The translations under genes were made by a program, and so were the position numbers. The notes under the pieces were generated by a model that made no database searches, had not been told where the DNA came from, and was given only the letters and a program-made list of their open reading frames with translations. From an uncultured Bacteroidales bacterium (GTDB taxonomy: Bacteria > Bacteroidota > Bacteroidia > Bacteroidales > P3), in assembly GCA_900317125.1 (NCBI GenBank), contig ONFR01000010.1:1-64000 (forward strand): a stretch of DNA of 64,000 nucleotides, written 5' to 3'. Below, piece after piece: positions 36,571 to 46,479 of the stretch (positions are counted from its first letter, which is position 1; each line of letters begins with the position of its first letter).

Positions 36571-39024
36571 ATGCTATCAATTAAAACAATTCTACGCAAG
36601 ATTGGACTTCTGTTCCTACTATTGGTAGGTAATATTCTCTATGCTCAGAACTGGCCGGAGAGGCAAGGTTTCGTGAACTATTCCACTGAGCCGAAACCCC
36701 TCTCTATCCAAGGGCAGATTGTCGTGCCTGTCGATGCCGATTCCATTGAGTTCTTTACCGCGCGTCTGCTGCACAGGTTCTTAAGAAACTATGTCATCAT
36801 CCCCGAGCCTGCCCATTCCGACACGCTTTACTCGCTCTTCAATCCCGATTACGTCAATATGCGGCCCGCCATCTTTATAGGCAAGACACGACTGGCCGAC
36901 AAGTGCCTCACCCGCAAGGACGAAATACGCGATGACGGCTTCATCCTCAAGAGCGACGGTCGGCTGGCTGTCATCTACGGTCTTCGGGACAAGGCGGTCT
37001 ACTATGGAGCGGTCCGCCTTTTGGAGTTGAAAGGCTACAGAATGACACACCATCAGGTGCCCGATGTTGCCCCCAATATCCAACTGGGTCTGCCCATAGT
37101 CGATGAGGTGAACAATCCCTCCTTCGCCTACCGCGAGATGTGGTACTACACTCCTCACCACAGCCAAGACTATGCCGACTGGCACGCCCTGCACCATCGC
37201 ATCCGTGTCGGCGACTCGGGACAATACATTTGGGACAGCCGCTTCTCTGGCCCTCTCCACTGGGCAGAAGGCATGTATGTCCACACGTTCCAGAAACTCA
37301 TACCGCCGCAGAGGTACTTCGACCGCCACCCCGAGTGGTTTACCGAGACCGATGGCAGACGGGTGCGCGACGGGCAGCTTTGCCTCTCCAACCCTGAAGT
37401 GCTAGACACCCTCTGCGCCAACCTTGCCAAGATGATGGCCGACCAGCCCGACGCTCAGATATGGTCGGTCTCCAACAACGACAACTACAACGTCTGCCAA
37501 TGTCCCCGCTGCCGCCACATGGACTCCCTCTATGGCGGTCCCAGCGGCACACTTATCCATTTCATCAACCAAGTGGCCCGGCGATTCCCCAGCAAGACCA
37601 TTTCTACCCTTGCCTACCAGTTCACCCGCCGGGCACCCCAGCCTGTGAACGGACATATTGAGAAACCCGACAGTAATGTCAACATCATGTTCTGCTCCAT
37701 CGAGTGCGGCCGTCAGGAAGCCATCGCCACCGCTCCTGCCGAAGCCTCATTCCGTAGGGATATGGAGGACTGGGCTGCCCTTTGTGGAATTGAGAATGAG
37801 CTGTCGCACCCGGACAATTCTCAAATCTCAATTCTCAAATCTCAATTATACGTCTGGGACTATGTGGTGCAGTTCCGCAACATGTGGGACCCTTTCCCCA
37901 ATCTCCATGTGCTGCAACCCAATCTTAAGTATTTCCACGACCACGGCGTACGCCTGATGTTTGAGCAGGGCACGGGCGCCAACAACATGACCTCGTGGAT
38001 GGAGTTGCGCGAATACATGCTGGCCAAACTGCTGTGGAACGTCGACGCCAACCCCGACTCGCTGTTGCACGACTTCTGCATACATTATTATGGTCTGGCG
38101 TCACAACCCGTTGAAGAGCTATACCGCGAGATGCACCGCGCCCTCATCGCCTCCGGCAAGCGGTTGGACATTTACGGCTACCCGGTTGATGCCGCCGATG
38201 GCTATCTTGCCCCCACACAGATAGCCAAATATCAAGCCCTCATCGCCGCTGCCTACGACAGTCTGCAACACTACACACAGACCAACAACTTATACCACTC
38301 CCGTTATGGCCTCTTCACCGACCAGGTGGTACGCGACCGCATCCGATACCTCGAACTCTCCATCGACTATGCCGTCCTTGAACTCACCATGGCGGGTTAT
38401 CTGCCTATGGACAGAACTTTCGTGTCCCGAGCCGACCGTTTTGTTACCGATGGCAAACGCTTAGGTCTTAACATCCTACACGAAATGGGCTATACCCTGC
38501 AGGAGTACCGCGCCGACATCGACAATTTCCTGGCCAAAAGCCTCCAGCCTAACTTTGCACGCCATTGTCCCGTCACCCTCATCCACCAGCCCGACAGCCA
38601 ATACTTTGCCGGGGGTGCCAAGGGACTCACCGACGGCCGTGCCGGCATCCTCGACTACCGCCATACGTGGCTCGGATTCTATGGCGACACCCTCGATGCC
38701 GTCGTCGACCTCGGCAGTCGCAAGACCATCCACGAAATCCGTCTGGACTTCTTCTACTTCCCGCTTTCCTGGATATTCCTTCCGCAGACCGTTAACTTTT
38801 ATATCTCTAACGATGGCAAGCGGTGGCAACTTGTCGGCACGCAATGTCCGGACGACCCTGCCCGCCTTGCCGTCCCCGAAATCAAGACCATTGCCACGCC
38901 CAGCTTCCGCCGCCGTGCCAGGTATGTGCGTGTCGAGGCCATCCCGCTGCCCACCATCCCCACTTGGCACCGCGCCACCGGCAACGCCCCCTGGATTTTC
39001 ACCGACGAAATCATTGTAAAGTAG
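36571..39024 (+). CDS. Secreted DUF4838 glycosidase-like protein with discoidin-type C-terminus
   Basis: An 817-residue protein with signal peptide ending LYA followed by Gln. Residues 30-160 resemble the N-terminal GH20b-like domain (AVYYGAVRLLELKGYRM); a TIM-barrel-like DUF4838 region follows with WYYTPHHSQDYADWHALHH, SVSNNDNYNVCQCPRCRHMD, IMFCSIECGR and FEQGTGANNMTSWMELREYM. The last 150 residues form an F5/8-type (discoidin) domain (YRHTWLGFYGDTLDAVVDLG, INFYISNDGKRW type, RYVRVEAIPLP) for carbohydrate binding. DUF4838 proteins are presumed glycoside hydrolases; the substrate is unknown. Within it, 37816-37849 is an in-frame repeat-word insertion reading SQISILKSQL. Next gene is a symporter. 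Confidence 0.82.
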   Translation: MLSIKTILRKIGLLFLLLVGNILYAQNWPERQGFVNYSTEPKPLSIQGQIVVPVDADSIEFFTARLLHRFLRNYVIIPEPAHSDTLYSLFNPDYVNMRPAIFIGKTRLADKCLTRKDEIRDDGFILKSDGRLAVIYGLRDKAVYYGAVRLLELKGYRMTHHQVPDVAPNIQLGLPIVDEVNNPSFAYREMWYYTPHHSQDYADWHALHHRIRVGDSGQYIWDSRFSGPLHWAEGMYVHTFQKLIPPQRYFDRHPEWFTETDGRRVRDGQLCLSNPEVLDTLCANLAKMMADQPDAQIWSVSNNDNYNVCQCPRCRHMDSLYGGPSGTLIHFINQVARRFPSKTISTLAYQFTRRAPQPVNGHIEKPDSNVNIMFCSIECGRQEAIATAPAEASFRRDMEDWAALCGIENELSHPDNSQISILKSQLYVWDYVVQFRNMWDPFPNLHVLQPNLKYFHDHGVRLMFEQGTGANNMTSWMELREYMLAKLLWNVDANPDSLLHDFCIHYYGLASQPVEELYREMHRALIASGKRLDIYGYPVDAADGYLAPTQIAKYQALIAAAYDSLQHYTQTNNLYHSRYGLFTDQVVRDRIRYLELSIDYAVLELTMAGYLPMDRTFVSRADRFVTDGKRLGLNILHEMGYTLQEYRADIDNFLAKSLQPNFARHCPVTLIHQPDSQYFAGGAKGLTDGRAGILDYRHTWLGFYGDTLDAVVDLGSRKTIHEIRLDFFYFPLSWIFLPQTVNFYISNDGKRWQLVGTQCPDDPARLAVPEIKTIATPSFRRRARYVRVEAIPLPTIPTWHRATGNAPWIFTDEIIVK
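37816..37849. repeat. TTCTCAAATCTCAA repeat inserted in a coding frame
   Basis: Two tandem copies of AATTCTCAAATCTC (37816-37829 and 37834-37847) encode SQISILKSQ within the DUF4838 protein. The same word family fills non-coding spacers elsewhere in the window. The frame is kept. Confidence 0.75.
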
Positions 39025-39098
39025 GAACAACGGGTCACAGTGCTTGCGGAAATGGCAGTTGCGCACGTTAAAGTTGTTGTCATGTCATAAAAAAAGCG

Positions 39099-39107
39099 TA
39101 CCTTTGC
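39099..39107 (+). promoter_or_regulatory. Promoter of the symporter gene
   Basis: TACCTTTGC with TTG at about 39076-39078. The leader to the ATG at 39133 is about 22 nt. Confidence 0.7.
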
Positions 39108-39132
39108 AGCCGTTTTTTCAAGCTTGCCACGC

Positions 39133-40683
39133 ATGTTGACACCGGTACATATCATTGGCATTCTTCTCACTGTCGGCTTGTTGCTGGTGGTGAGTGTCCT
39201 TTTTGGCCGCAAGGTGAAAGACGCAAAAAGCTTCACCACAGGCGGACGTTCGGGCTCGTGGATGGTCTGTGGCGCCATACTTGGCACGCTGGTAGGTGGA
39301 CAGTCCACCATCGGTACGGCTCAGCTGGCTTTCAGCTTCGGCATCTCGTCGTGGTGGTTCACCATCGGGGCCGCCCTAGGTGCATTGGTGCTTGCCTTGG
39401 TCTACGCCCGTCCGCTGCGAGAAAGCGACTGCTCCACGCTCCTCGAGATTGTGTCGCGACAGTATGGCCGCCGTGCCGAGACCGTCGGCTCGGTACTTTT
39501 CCTCATCGGTATCTTCATCAGCATCATGTCGCAGGTGCTTTCCTCGTCGGCCATGGTCACCAGCCTTTTCCATATCCCCTTGACGTGGGCGGCTGTCGTC
39601 AGTGCCGTACTCATCATGCTCTTTGTCCTCTTTGGCGGTATACGCAGTGCCGGTGCAGGCGGCATTATCAAACTGGTGCTGCTCTACGTCACCAGTCTCG
39701 CCGCCGGAGCCATGGTGTGGTACTTGGGTAAAGGCATTGGAGGAATCATGGACAGCATAGAGACCGTCTATGCCGACCCCGTGGTGGCCGGACTCAACGA
39801 CATCACCGACGCTGAGAGCATCCATCACCGCTACGGAAATATGGTGGCACGTGGAGCCCTCAAAGACATCGGCGGATGCCTGTCGCTGATGCTCGGCGTG
39901 GTCACCACCCAGACCTACGCCCAGGGCATCTGGTCTGCCGCCTCCACTCCCAAGGCCCGCCGCGGAGCCATATATTGTGCCTGCCTCATCCCCATCATCG
40001 GTGCCGCCTGCACGCTGGTGGGCATGTACATGCGTGGCCATTATGTCACCACTTCCGAGCTGGCCGCCCTTCAGGCTGCCGGACATCGGCTGCCCGAGGG
40101 CATTGGTGTGATAGAAGGTTCGCTTCAAGCCTTCCCGGCCTTTGTGTTGAATTATCTGCCCGCATGGATAGGGGGCATCTGCCTCGGAGCCATGTTGGTC
40201 AATATATTGGGATGTGGCAGCGGCCTCACCCTCGGCGCCGCCACGATTCTGGTACGCGACGTAGTGGACAATCTGCGCCAGCTGCGTGTCAGCCGTCAGT
40301 TTGGGCACCGCCTGCCGCGTGCTGTGGTCGTGACCGGTTCTTCGGCACTGGTCCAGACACGCCTAGCCATTGTGGCAATACTCACTTTGGCCGTCGTTGT
40401 GGCCCTCTCGGTGCGTGGCACCTTTATCAACGACCTTGGGTTCCTCTCGCTTGGTCTGCGCGCTGTGGCGTTGCTCTTCCCGTTGAGCTTCGCACTCTTC
40501 CTGCCGGGGTGTTTTCATGCCAACCGCGTGGTGCCAGCTATGGTGGCCGGTACGGCGGTCATGCTGTTGGCCAAGTTCTTCAGCCTTCCCGCCGACCCCA
40601 TCTATTACGGGTTGGGAATCAGTGCCCTTGTGATGCTCTCTGGCCTGCGAACCGCCAAAGGGGCCAAGCGTCTGCGCTGGTAG
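39133..40683 (+). CDS. Sodium:solute symporter (SSS family)
   Basis: A 516-residue inner-membrane protein starting MLTPVHIIGILLTVGLLLVV with about 13 hydrophobic segments. FTTGGRSGSWMVCGAILGTL, with GGQSTIGTAQLAFSFG, is the SSS-type Na+/substrate core of TM1-TM2; further TM pattern follows LRESDCSTLLEIVSRQYG. Members import sugars, amino acids or organic ions with Na+. The substrate is unclear, though location after a glycosidase-like gene suggests a sugar or sialic-acid-type solute. A TTG three codons upstream is possible. It has its own promoter. Confidence 0.88.
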   Translation: MLTPVHIIGILLTVGLLLVVSVLFGRKVKDAKSFTTGGRSGSWMVCGAILGTLVGGQSTIGTAQLAFSFGISSWWFTIGAALGALVLALVYARPLRESDCSTLLEIVSRQYGRRAETVGSVLFLIGIFISIMSQVLSSSAMVTSLFHIPLTWAAVVSAVLIMLFVLFGGIRSAGAGGIIKLVLLYVTSLAAGAMVWYLGKGIGGIMDSIETVYADPVVAGLNDITDAESIHHRYGNMVARGALKDIGGCLSLMLGVVTTQTYAQGIWSAASTPKARRGAIYCACLIPIIGAACTLVGMYMRGHYVTTSELAALQAAGHRLPEGIGVIEGSLQAFPAFVLNYLPAWIGGICLGAMLVNILGCGSGLTLGAATILVRDVVDNLRQLRVSRQFGHRLPRAVVVTGSSALVQTRLAIVAILTLAVVVALSVRGTFINDLGFLSLGLRAVALLFPLSFALFLPGCFHANRVVPAMVAGTAVMLLAKFFSLPADPIYYGLGISALVMLSGLRTAKGAKRLRW

Positions 40684-40857
40684 TGTCGGGAATCTGATAA
40701 GAAAGCCCATGGGACCTGTTGGTTCAACCCCAATTCGGTCAATAGGCCGACTGTGCAATCGCTGGGTCGCGGCCAACAATGGGGTGCATGAGAGGGAGTA
40801 AGGGATACAAAAAGTGCGTGAAGCATTGTTTTTTCTTGCTATGTTAAAAAAAATGTG

Positions 40858-40866
40858 TATCTTTGC
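40858..40866 (+). promoter_or_regulatory. Promoter of rimP-nusA-infB
   Basis: TATCTTTGC with TTG at 40836-40838, 19 bp upstream. The leader is about 38 nt and contains a hairpin. Confidence 0.75.
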
Positions 40867-40878
40867 AGTGATTAAGTG

Positions 40879-40899
40879 CGGGGACGTGAGTCCCCTCTT
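40879..40899 (+). promoter_or_regulatory. Hairpin in the rimP leader (attenuator-like)
   Basis: GGGGAC (40880-40885) pairs with GTCCCC (40890-40895) across GTGA, followed by TCTTTTATT and the ATG at 40909. It starts only a few nt after the transcription start and looks like a small terminator, a plausible feedback point for NusA. Confidence 0.55.
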
Positions 40900-40908
40900 T
40901 TATTGCTT

Positions 40909-41349
40909 ATGATAGACAAATTCAAGGTTTTAGACATTGTAAAAGATGTGCTTGAGGGAAGCGACAAGTACCTCGTAAACATGAAAATCACCCCCGATAA
41001 CCGCATTTTTGTGGATTTGGACGGTGACAACGGTATCAATATTGATGATTGTATTGAGGTGAGCCGTGCCATTGAGAACAGTCTGAACCGCGACGAGGAG
41101 GACTTTGAGTTGAATGTGAGTTCCGCCGGAGCCGACTCGCCGCTGAAGATGCCCCGCCAGTACCGCCGCCATGTGGGCCGTGAGCTGAGTGTGGAGCCTT
41201 TCGAGGGCGCGAAGGTAGAGGGCATATTGACCGAGGCCGGCGACAGCCAATTCACCATCAAGACCAAGGGGAGTAAGAAAGAACCCTCGCAGGAGCTCAC
41301 TTTCGCCTACGAGGATGTGAAGACCGCCCGTGTGCTCATCCGCTTCTGA
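40909..41349 (+). CDS. rimP: Ribosome maturation factor RimP
   Basis: A 146-residue protein starting MIDKFKVLDIVKDVLEG. Features: KITPDNRIFVDLDGDNGINIDDCIEVSRAIENSL and FELNVSSAGADSPLKMPRQYRRHVGREL, the RimP N-terminal alpha/beta domain with the VSSAGxDxPL motif, then an SH3-like C-terminal domain. RimP assists 30S assembly. An in-frame start at 40876 would include the leader hairpin and is rejected. It is first in the rimP-nusA-infB operon. Confidence 0.95.
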   Translation: MIDKFKVLDIVKDVLEGSDKYLVNMKITPDNRIFVDLDGDNGINIDDCIEVSRAIENSLNRDEEDFELNVSSAGADSPLKMPRQYRRHVGRELSVEPFEGAKVEGILTEAGDSQFTIKTKGSKKEPSQELTFAYEDVKTARVLIRF

Positions 41350-41405
41350 ACGGCTGCGGAGCACCGGATTAAACAATTGTAGAACATTTTAGATAGTACA
41401 ACAAT

Positions 41406-42767
41406 ATGAGTCAGATGAAGACATTAGACCTGATAGATTCCTTTTCGGAATTTAAAGAATTCAAGAACATTGACCGCGAGACGCTGATGCATATCCTCGA
41501 GGAGGTTTTCCGTGCCGCACTTGCCAAACGCTACGGCACTGAGGACAACTTCGACATTATCGTGAATATCGATAAGGGAGACTTGGAGATTTTCCGCAAC
41601 CGCACGATTGTGGAAGACGGGAATGTGCAGGACGAGAATCTGGAAATCGCCTACAGCGACGCTATCAAGATTGAGTCTGACTTCGAGGTGGGCGAGGAGT
41701 TGTCGGAGCCCATCTATATGTCCGATTTCGGCCGCCGCGAGATTCTGGCCATCCGTCAGAACCTGGTGAGCAAGATTCAGGATTACGAGAAATCCCTCAT
41801 CTTCCAGAAGTACAAGGAGAAGGTGGGCGAGATTATCGTAGGCGAGGTGTACCAGCCCTGGAACAAGGAGATTCTTATCCTCGACGAGGAGAAGATAGAA
41901 CTGGTACTCCCCAAGTCCGAACAGATACCGAGCGACCGCTTCCGCAAGGGCGACACCGTGCGTGCCGTGGTGCTGAAGGTGGAGATGCGCAACAACAATC
42001 CGGTGATTGTCCTGTCGCGTACATCGCCCATCTTCCTTGAGCGTCTGCTCGAGGCCGAGGTACCCGAGATTTACGACGGTCTCATCACCATTCGTAACAT
42101 CGTCCGTATCCCCGGCGAGCGTGCCAAGATCGCCGTCGAGTCGTACGACGACCGAATCGACCCTGTGGGTTCGTGCGTGGGTATCAAGGGTGCCCGTATT
42201 CATGGCATCGTCCGCGAACTGCGTAACGAGAATATCGATGTGTTGAACTACACCCCGCGTCTGGACATTATGGTCCAGCGTGCGCTGGCTCCCGCCAAGG
42301 TTTCGTCCATCAAGGTGGATGAGGAGAACAAAAAGGTGGAAGTGTTCATGGAGCCCGACCAAGTGTCTCTGGCTATCGGCAAGGGTGGCTGCAACATCAA
42401 GCTGGCCAGCAAGCTTGTGGGTTACGACATTGATGTCTATCGCAAGGGCGATGAGTATCCCGACGATGTCGACCTGCATGAGTTCTCCGACGAAATCGAC
42501 CAGTGGATTATCGATGTGCTGATCAATATCGGCTGCGACACGGCAAGAAATGTTCTGGCGTTGAGCAAGGAAGACCTTCTCAGCCGTACCGACTTGGAGG
42601 AGGAGACCATCGACGAGGTCATCCGCATCCTCAAGGCCGAGTTCGAGGATGAGCCTGCCGAGCAGAATGAGGCTGAGGACGAGGAGGAGAAGGACGAGGC
42701 CGAAGCGCCTCAAGACAGCCCCGAGTCCGACGAGGAGGCCACTGAGGCACAGTCCGACGAGCAGTAG
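41406..42767 (+). CDS. nusA: Transcription termination/antitermination protein NusA
   Basis: A 453-residue protein with the N-terminal RNA-polymerase-binding domain (residues 1-130, LMHILEEVFRAALAKRYG), an S1 domain (VGEIIVGEVYQPWNKEILI), KH1/KH2 domains (DPVGSCVGIKGARIHGIVRE; SLAIGKGGCNIKLASKL), a helix-hairpin-helix-type region and an acidic tail of about 40 residues rich in Asp/Glu. NusA modulates pausing, termination and antitermination. A second in-frame ATG at 41415 is possible. It lies between rimP and infB in the conserved order. Confidence 0.96.
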   Translation: MSQMKTLDLIDSFSEFKEFKNIDRETLMHILEEVFRAALAKRYGTEDNFDIIVNIDKGDLEIFRNRTIVEDGNVQDENLEIAYSDAIKIESDFEVGEELSEPIYMSDFGRREILAIRQNLVSKIQDYEKSLIFQKYKEKVGEIIVGEVYQPWNKEILILDEEKIELVLPKSEQIPSDRFRKGDTVRAVVLKVEMRNNNPVIVLSRTSPIFLERLLEAEVPEIYDGLITIRNIVRIPGERAKIAVESYDDRIDPVGSCVGIKGARIHGIVRELRNENIDVLNYTPRLDIMVQRALAPAKVSSIKVDEENKKVEVFMEPDQVSLAIGKGGCNIKLASKLVGYDIDVYRKGDEYPDDVDLHEFSDEIDQWIIDVLINIGCDTARNVLALSKEDLLSRTDLEEETIDEVIRILKAEFEDEPAEQNEAEDEEEKDEAEAPQDSPESDEEATEAQSDEQ

Positions 42768-42872
42768 TCCCTGCGCTCACGGGCCAGCCCCGTTGTGGCA
42801 AGTGCGCCACTTGTAGACAATGAATTATAACTGGACGGTTACCGTCCGAAACAATAAAAAAAGGAGTGTAAT

Positions 42873-45800
42873 ATGGCAGAAGAAAACAAAGGAATACGAC
42901 TTAAGAAAGCGGCAACCGAATTGAATGTCGGTATATCCACACTGGTGGAGTTTTTGGCCAAGAAGGGTCATCAGGTTGAGACCAACCCCAACACCCGTCT
43001 TACCGCCGAACAGTATGATATTGTCGCAACAGCTTTCCAGGGTGAACGTGCCGTGAAAGAACAGGCCGACAAGATTGAAATCACCCCAAGTGGCAACAAT
43101 CTGGTGGTCGAAGCCAGCCCGGACGAACGAAAAGAAGATTCGGAAGAGGTTATCATCAAGAACTATAACCCGTCCCCCATTGAGACCAAAGGCACCCCCA
43201 AGCCCGTCGAATCTGCCGTCACTCCCGATGAAGCAGAGGTGCCTGGCGCCCAAGCGGAACCCACTCCTGCGGCTGAACCTGCCGTCCCTGCTGCCCCCGC
43301 TGAGGAGGCTCAGGCTCCCGCACCCGAGGCCACAGCCGATGCCCCTGCACAGGAATCCGAAGCCGCTGCCAATGAGGCACCGCAAGGGGAGGACGTGCCT
43401 GCTTTCAATCCTATCCAGGTGGGCGATGTCCGTATCATCAACAAGATAGACCTTGACGCCATCAATTCGAAGATGCGTCCCGATAAGGCTAAAAAGAAGA
43501 AGGGCAAAGCCGAGAAGGCTGAAAAGACTCCTGCCGAGCCTCAAGCCCAGGCCTCCAAGGCCAAGCCTGCCGAGACTCCGAAGCAGAAGGAAAAACCTGT
43601 TGCCCCTGAACCACAGCCCGCAGCTCCTGAGCCCGTTGAGCCTGCCGCTCCCGCCCCTGCACCCACCCCTGCTCCAGTGAAGGAGCCCGAGTTCATCGAG
43701 ACCCAGTATCAAAAGCTGGAAGGCCCGAAATTGGTGGGAATGGTTGACTTGAGTCAGTTTGAGAAATCCAAGTCGTCGAGCGGTGAGAAACGCAAGCGCA
43801 AACGTATCAAGAACAAGGGTGTGAAGGTGAATGGCGTCAACGGTCAGCCCGAGGCTGGTCAGGCTGCCGCTCCTGCATCGGCCAAGTCAGCAAACAAGAG
43901 CAACCGCAAAGCCGAGACTCCTAAGAGTGGCACCGACACCAAGAGCGAAAAGAGTGAGAAGAGCGAAAAGAAGAAGAAAAAGGAGAAGAAGGTAGTCAAG
44001 GTAGAGATCGACGAATCTGAAATCGAGAAGCAGATTCGCGACACCCTGGCCCGTCTCAGCCCCATGGGCAAGTCCAAGACCTCTAAACACAACCGCGAGA
44101 AACGCCAGAAGGTGCATCAGCGCATTGAGGAGGAACAGCTGAACGAGATGGAAAGCCAGAAGACGTTGCAGGTGACCGAGTTCGTGACCGCCAACGAGCT
44201 GGCCACCATGATGAACGTCCCCGTCACCCAGGTCATCAGCACCTGCATGTCGGTGGGTATATTCGTCAGCATCAACCAGCGTCTCGATGCCGAGACCATC
44301 AAGCTCATCGCCGACGAGTTTGGCTTTGAAATCAACTTTGCCAGTGCCGACGTTATCGACGAGCTCAACAAGATCGAAGAGGAGGACCATCCCGAAGACC
44401 TCATCATCCGCAACCCCATCGTTACCGTCATGGGCCATGTGGACCATGGTAAGACTTCGCTCCTCGACTACATCCGCAAGACAAATGTCATCGCCGGTGA
44501 GGCCGGTGGTATCACCCAGCATATCGGTGCTTACGAGGTGACCACTGCCGAAGGCCGCAAGATTACCTTCCTCGATACCCCCGGCCACGAAGCATTCACC
44601 GCCATGCGTGCCCGCGGTGCCAAGGTGACGGATATCGCCATCATCGTCATCGCTGCCGACGACCGCATCATGCCGCAGACCGTCGAGGCTATCAACCATG
44701 CCCAGGCTGCCGGTGTCCCCATCGTCTTTGCCATCAACAAGATTGATAAACCCGGTGCCGACCCCGACCGCATCAAGACCGAGTTGGCCAACATGAACCT
44801 CCTCGTCGAGGAATGGGGCGGTAAATACCAGAGCCAGGACATCTCTGCCAAGAAGGGTATCAATGTCGAGGAACTGCTGGAGAAGGTTATCCTTCAAGCC
44901 GACATCATGGAGTTGAAGGGCAACCCCAACAAGCGTGCCAAGGGTACAGTCCTGGAGAGTTCGCTCGACAAAGGCCGTGGCTACGTCGCCAAACTGCTTG
45001 TCGAAGACGGTACTATCCGCAAAGGCGACCCCATCGTTGCCGGTGCCATCAGCGGACGTGTCCGCGCCATGTACAACGAGCGTAACCAAGAGGTTATGTC
45101 CGCCGGTCCCTCCCAGCCTGTGCTTCTCCTTGGTCTTACTGGTGCCTGTCAGGCAGGCGACACCTTCAACGTCACCGAAAGCGAGAAGGAAGCCAAGGAC
45201 ATCGCCTCCAAACGTACACAGCTGCAGCGCGAGCAGGGTCTCCGCACACAGAAGCACATGACCCTCGACGAGATTGGCCGCCGTATCGCCATTGGTAACT
45301 TCAAGGAACTCAATGTTATCGTCAAGGGCGATGTCGATGGTTCTGTCGAAGCCCTCTCCGACTCGTTATTGAAACTCTCCACCGACGAGGTGCAAGTCAA
45401 TGTCATCCACAAGGCCGTCGGTCAGATTACCGAGAACGACGTCCTCCTTGCCGAGTCGTCCGACGCTATCATTATTGGCTTCCAGGTGCGTCCCTCCGTG
45501 GGTGCCCGCAAGATGGCCGAGACCGAGCAAATCGACATCCGTCTCTACAGTATCATCTACGACGCCATCAACGAGTTGAAGGACGCTATCGAGGGTATGC
45601 TCTCGCCCGAGACGCAGGAGAAGATTGTCGCCAACCTCGAAATCCGCGAGACCTTCAAGATTTCCAAAGTGGGCACCATTGCAGGCTGCATGTGTCTTGA
45701 TGGTAAAATCACCCGCAACCACAACGTCCGCATCATCCGCGATGGTATTGTGGTGTACACCGGCAAGCTAGCCTCCCTCAAGCGTTTCAAAGACGATGTC

Positions 45801-45914
45801 AAGGAAGTCGTCAGCGGTCAGGACTGCGGTCTGAACATCGAAGGCTTCAACGACATCAAAGTGGGCGACATAGTAGAAGCCTACGAGATAATAGAAATCA
45901 AGCGAAAGTTATAG
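42873..45914 (+). CDS. infB: Translation initiation factor IF-2
   Basis: A 1013-residue protein. The N-terminus ([20 protein letters not shown]) is the conserved IF2-N domain; residues about 100-430 are Ala/Pro/Glu/Lys-rich and low in complexity; the GTPase domain has GHVDHGKTS (near 520), the switch [11 protein letters not shown] and NKIDKPGAD; domains II-IV follow to the C-terminal [20 protein letters not shown]-2 delivers initiator tRNA to the 30S subunit. It ends the rimP-nusA-infB operon. The long linker is usual for Bacteroidota. Confidence 0.97.
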   Translation: MAEENKGIRLKKAATELNVGISTLVEFLAKKGHQVETNPNTRLTAEQYDIVATAFQGERAVKEQADKIEITPSGNNLVVEASPDERKEDSEEVIIKNYNPSPIETKGTPKPVESAVTPDEAEVPGAQAEPTPAAEPAVPAAPAEEAQAPAPEATADAPAQESEAAANEAPQGEDVPAFNPIQVGDVRIINKIDLDAINSKMRPDKAKKKKGKAEKAEKTPAEPQAQASKAKPAETPKQKEKPVAPEPQPAAPEPVEPAAPAPAPTPAPVKEPEFIETQYQKLEGPKLVGMVDLSQFEKSKSSSGEKRKRKRIKNKGVKVNGVNGQPEAGQAAAPASAKSANKSNRKAETPKSGTDTKSEKSEKSEKKKKKEKKVVKVEIDESEIEKQIRDTLARLSPMGKSKTSKHNREKRQKVHQRIEEEQLNEMESQKTLQVTEFVTANELATMMNVPVTQVISTCMSVGIFVSINQRLDAETIKLIADEFGFEINFASADVIDELNKIEEEDHPEDLIIRNPIVTVMGHVDHGKTSLLDYIRKTNVIAGEAGGITQHIGAYEVTTAEGRKITFLDTPGHEAFTAMRARGAKVTDIAIIVIAADDRIMPQTVEAINHAQAAGVPIVFAINKIDKPGADPDRIKTELANMNLLVEEWGGKYQSQDISAKKGINVEELLEKVILQADIMELKGNPNKRAKGTVLESSLDKGRGYVAKLLVEDGTIRKGDPIVAGAISGRVRAMYNERNQEVMSAGPSQPVLLLGLTGACQAGDTFNVTESEKEAKDIASKRTQLQREQGLRTQKHMTLDEIGRRIAIGNFKELNVIVKGDVDGSVEALSDSLLKLSTDEVQVNVIHKAVGQITENDVLLAESSDAIIIGFQVRPSVGARKMAETEQIDIRLYSIIYDAINELKDAIEGMLSPETQEKIVANLEIRETFKISKVGTIAGCMCLDGKITRNHNVRIIRDGIVVYTGKLASLKRFKDDVKEVVSGQDCGLNIEGFNDIKVGDIVEAYEIIEIKRKL

Positions 45915-45955
45915 ATTGCTTGAATGTGAGATTGTGTTATTGTTTGAATATCGAA
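45912..45955. repeat. Left inverted repeat flanking the four-helix-bundle gene
   Basis: Words ATTGCTTGAATGTG, GATTGTGTTATTG and TTGTTTGAATATCG lie just after infB. The inverse of these words is found at 46315-46358 after the next gene. Confidence 0.6.
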
Positions 45956-45968
45956 TAGTTTTATAGCC

Positions 45969-46349
45969 TTGAGAACTCACGGAATAATATATGAAAAATG
46001 CAAGTCATTTGCATTAGATACTATATCCTTAAGCAATGAATTGCAGGGGAAAGGTGAGTACGTCATGTCTAAGCAAATACTTAAGTCTGGCACAAGCATA
46101 GGAGCAAATTATTGCGAGGCTCTAGGAGCAGAAAGTTCCCAAGACTTCATACATAAGATAGCTATATCGCTGAAGGAGATAAATGAAACATACTTTTGGC
46201 TGGACTTATTATTCTCAAGCAAATATATCGACGAGAACAAATTTGTAGTAATGAAAACACAGACAGAAGAACTATACAAAATGCTAAATTCTACGGTTCT
46301 AACAATTAAACAACGTCAAAACTCAAACAATCAAGCAATCAAGCAATAA
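45969..46349 (+). CDS. Four-helix-bundle protein (S23/23S rRNA intervening-sequence type)
   Basis: A 126-residue protein from a TTG start (an ATG nearby is out of frame): RTHGIIYEKCKSFALDTI, VMSKQILKSGTSIGANYCEA, SSQDFIHKIAISLKEINETY and FWLDLLFSSKYI match the four-helix-bundle S23 family, SKQLLRSGTSIGANxxEA being its signature. Members occur within 23S rRNA spacers and as free genes, function unclear. The last 12 residues (QRQNSNNQAIKQ) are encoded by the AT-rich repeat. The gene is flanked by inverted word repeats and precedes tRNA-Arg. Confidence 0.75.
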   Translation: MRTHGIIYEKCKSFALDTISLSNELQGKGEYVMSKQILKSGTSIGANYCEALGAESSQDFIHKIAISLKEINETYFWLDLLFSSKYIDENKFVVMKTQTEELYKMLNSTVLTIKQRQNSNNQAIKQ

Positions 46350-46358
46350 CACATTCAA
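46315..46358. repeat. Right inverted repeat flanking the four-helix-bundle gene
   Basis: CAAACAATCAAGCAATCAAG and CAATAACACATTCAATATG are inverse counterparts of the words at 45912-45955. It overlaps the 3' end of the coding region. Confidence 0.6.
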
Positions 46359-46361
46359 TAT

Positions 46362-46433
46362 GCTCTGATAGTTCAATGGATAGAATAACTCTCTCCTAAA
46401 GAGTGGATCCGGGTTCGATTCCCGGTCGGAGTA
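46362..46433 (+). tRNA. tRNA-Arg (anticodon CCT)
   Basis: Anticodon stem ACTCT/AGAGT with loop CTCCTAA gives anticodon CCT. T arm CCGGG-TTCGATT-CCCGG; D arm GTTCAATGGATAGAA; acceptor GCTCTGA with TCGGAGT has a G/U first pair and a T/G pair. No CCA encoded. The AT-rich accessory DNA starts right after it. Confidence 0.9.
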
Positions 46434-46438
46434 CAGAG

Positions 46439-46472
46439 AAGGCAACCTTAGCAGGCTGCCTTTTTTCTTTTT
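46439..46472 (+). terminator. Terminator after tRNA-Arg
   Basis: AAGGCA pairs with TGCCTT (loop includes CCTTAGCAGGC), followed by TTTTCTTTTT. Confidence 0.75.
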
Positions 46473-46479
46473 GTTAGAG

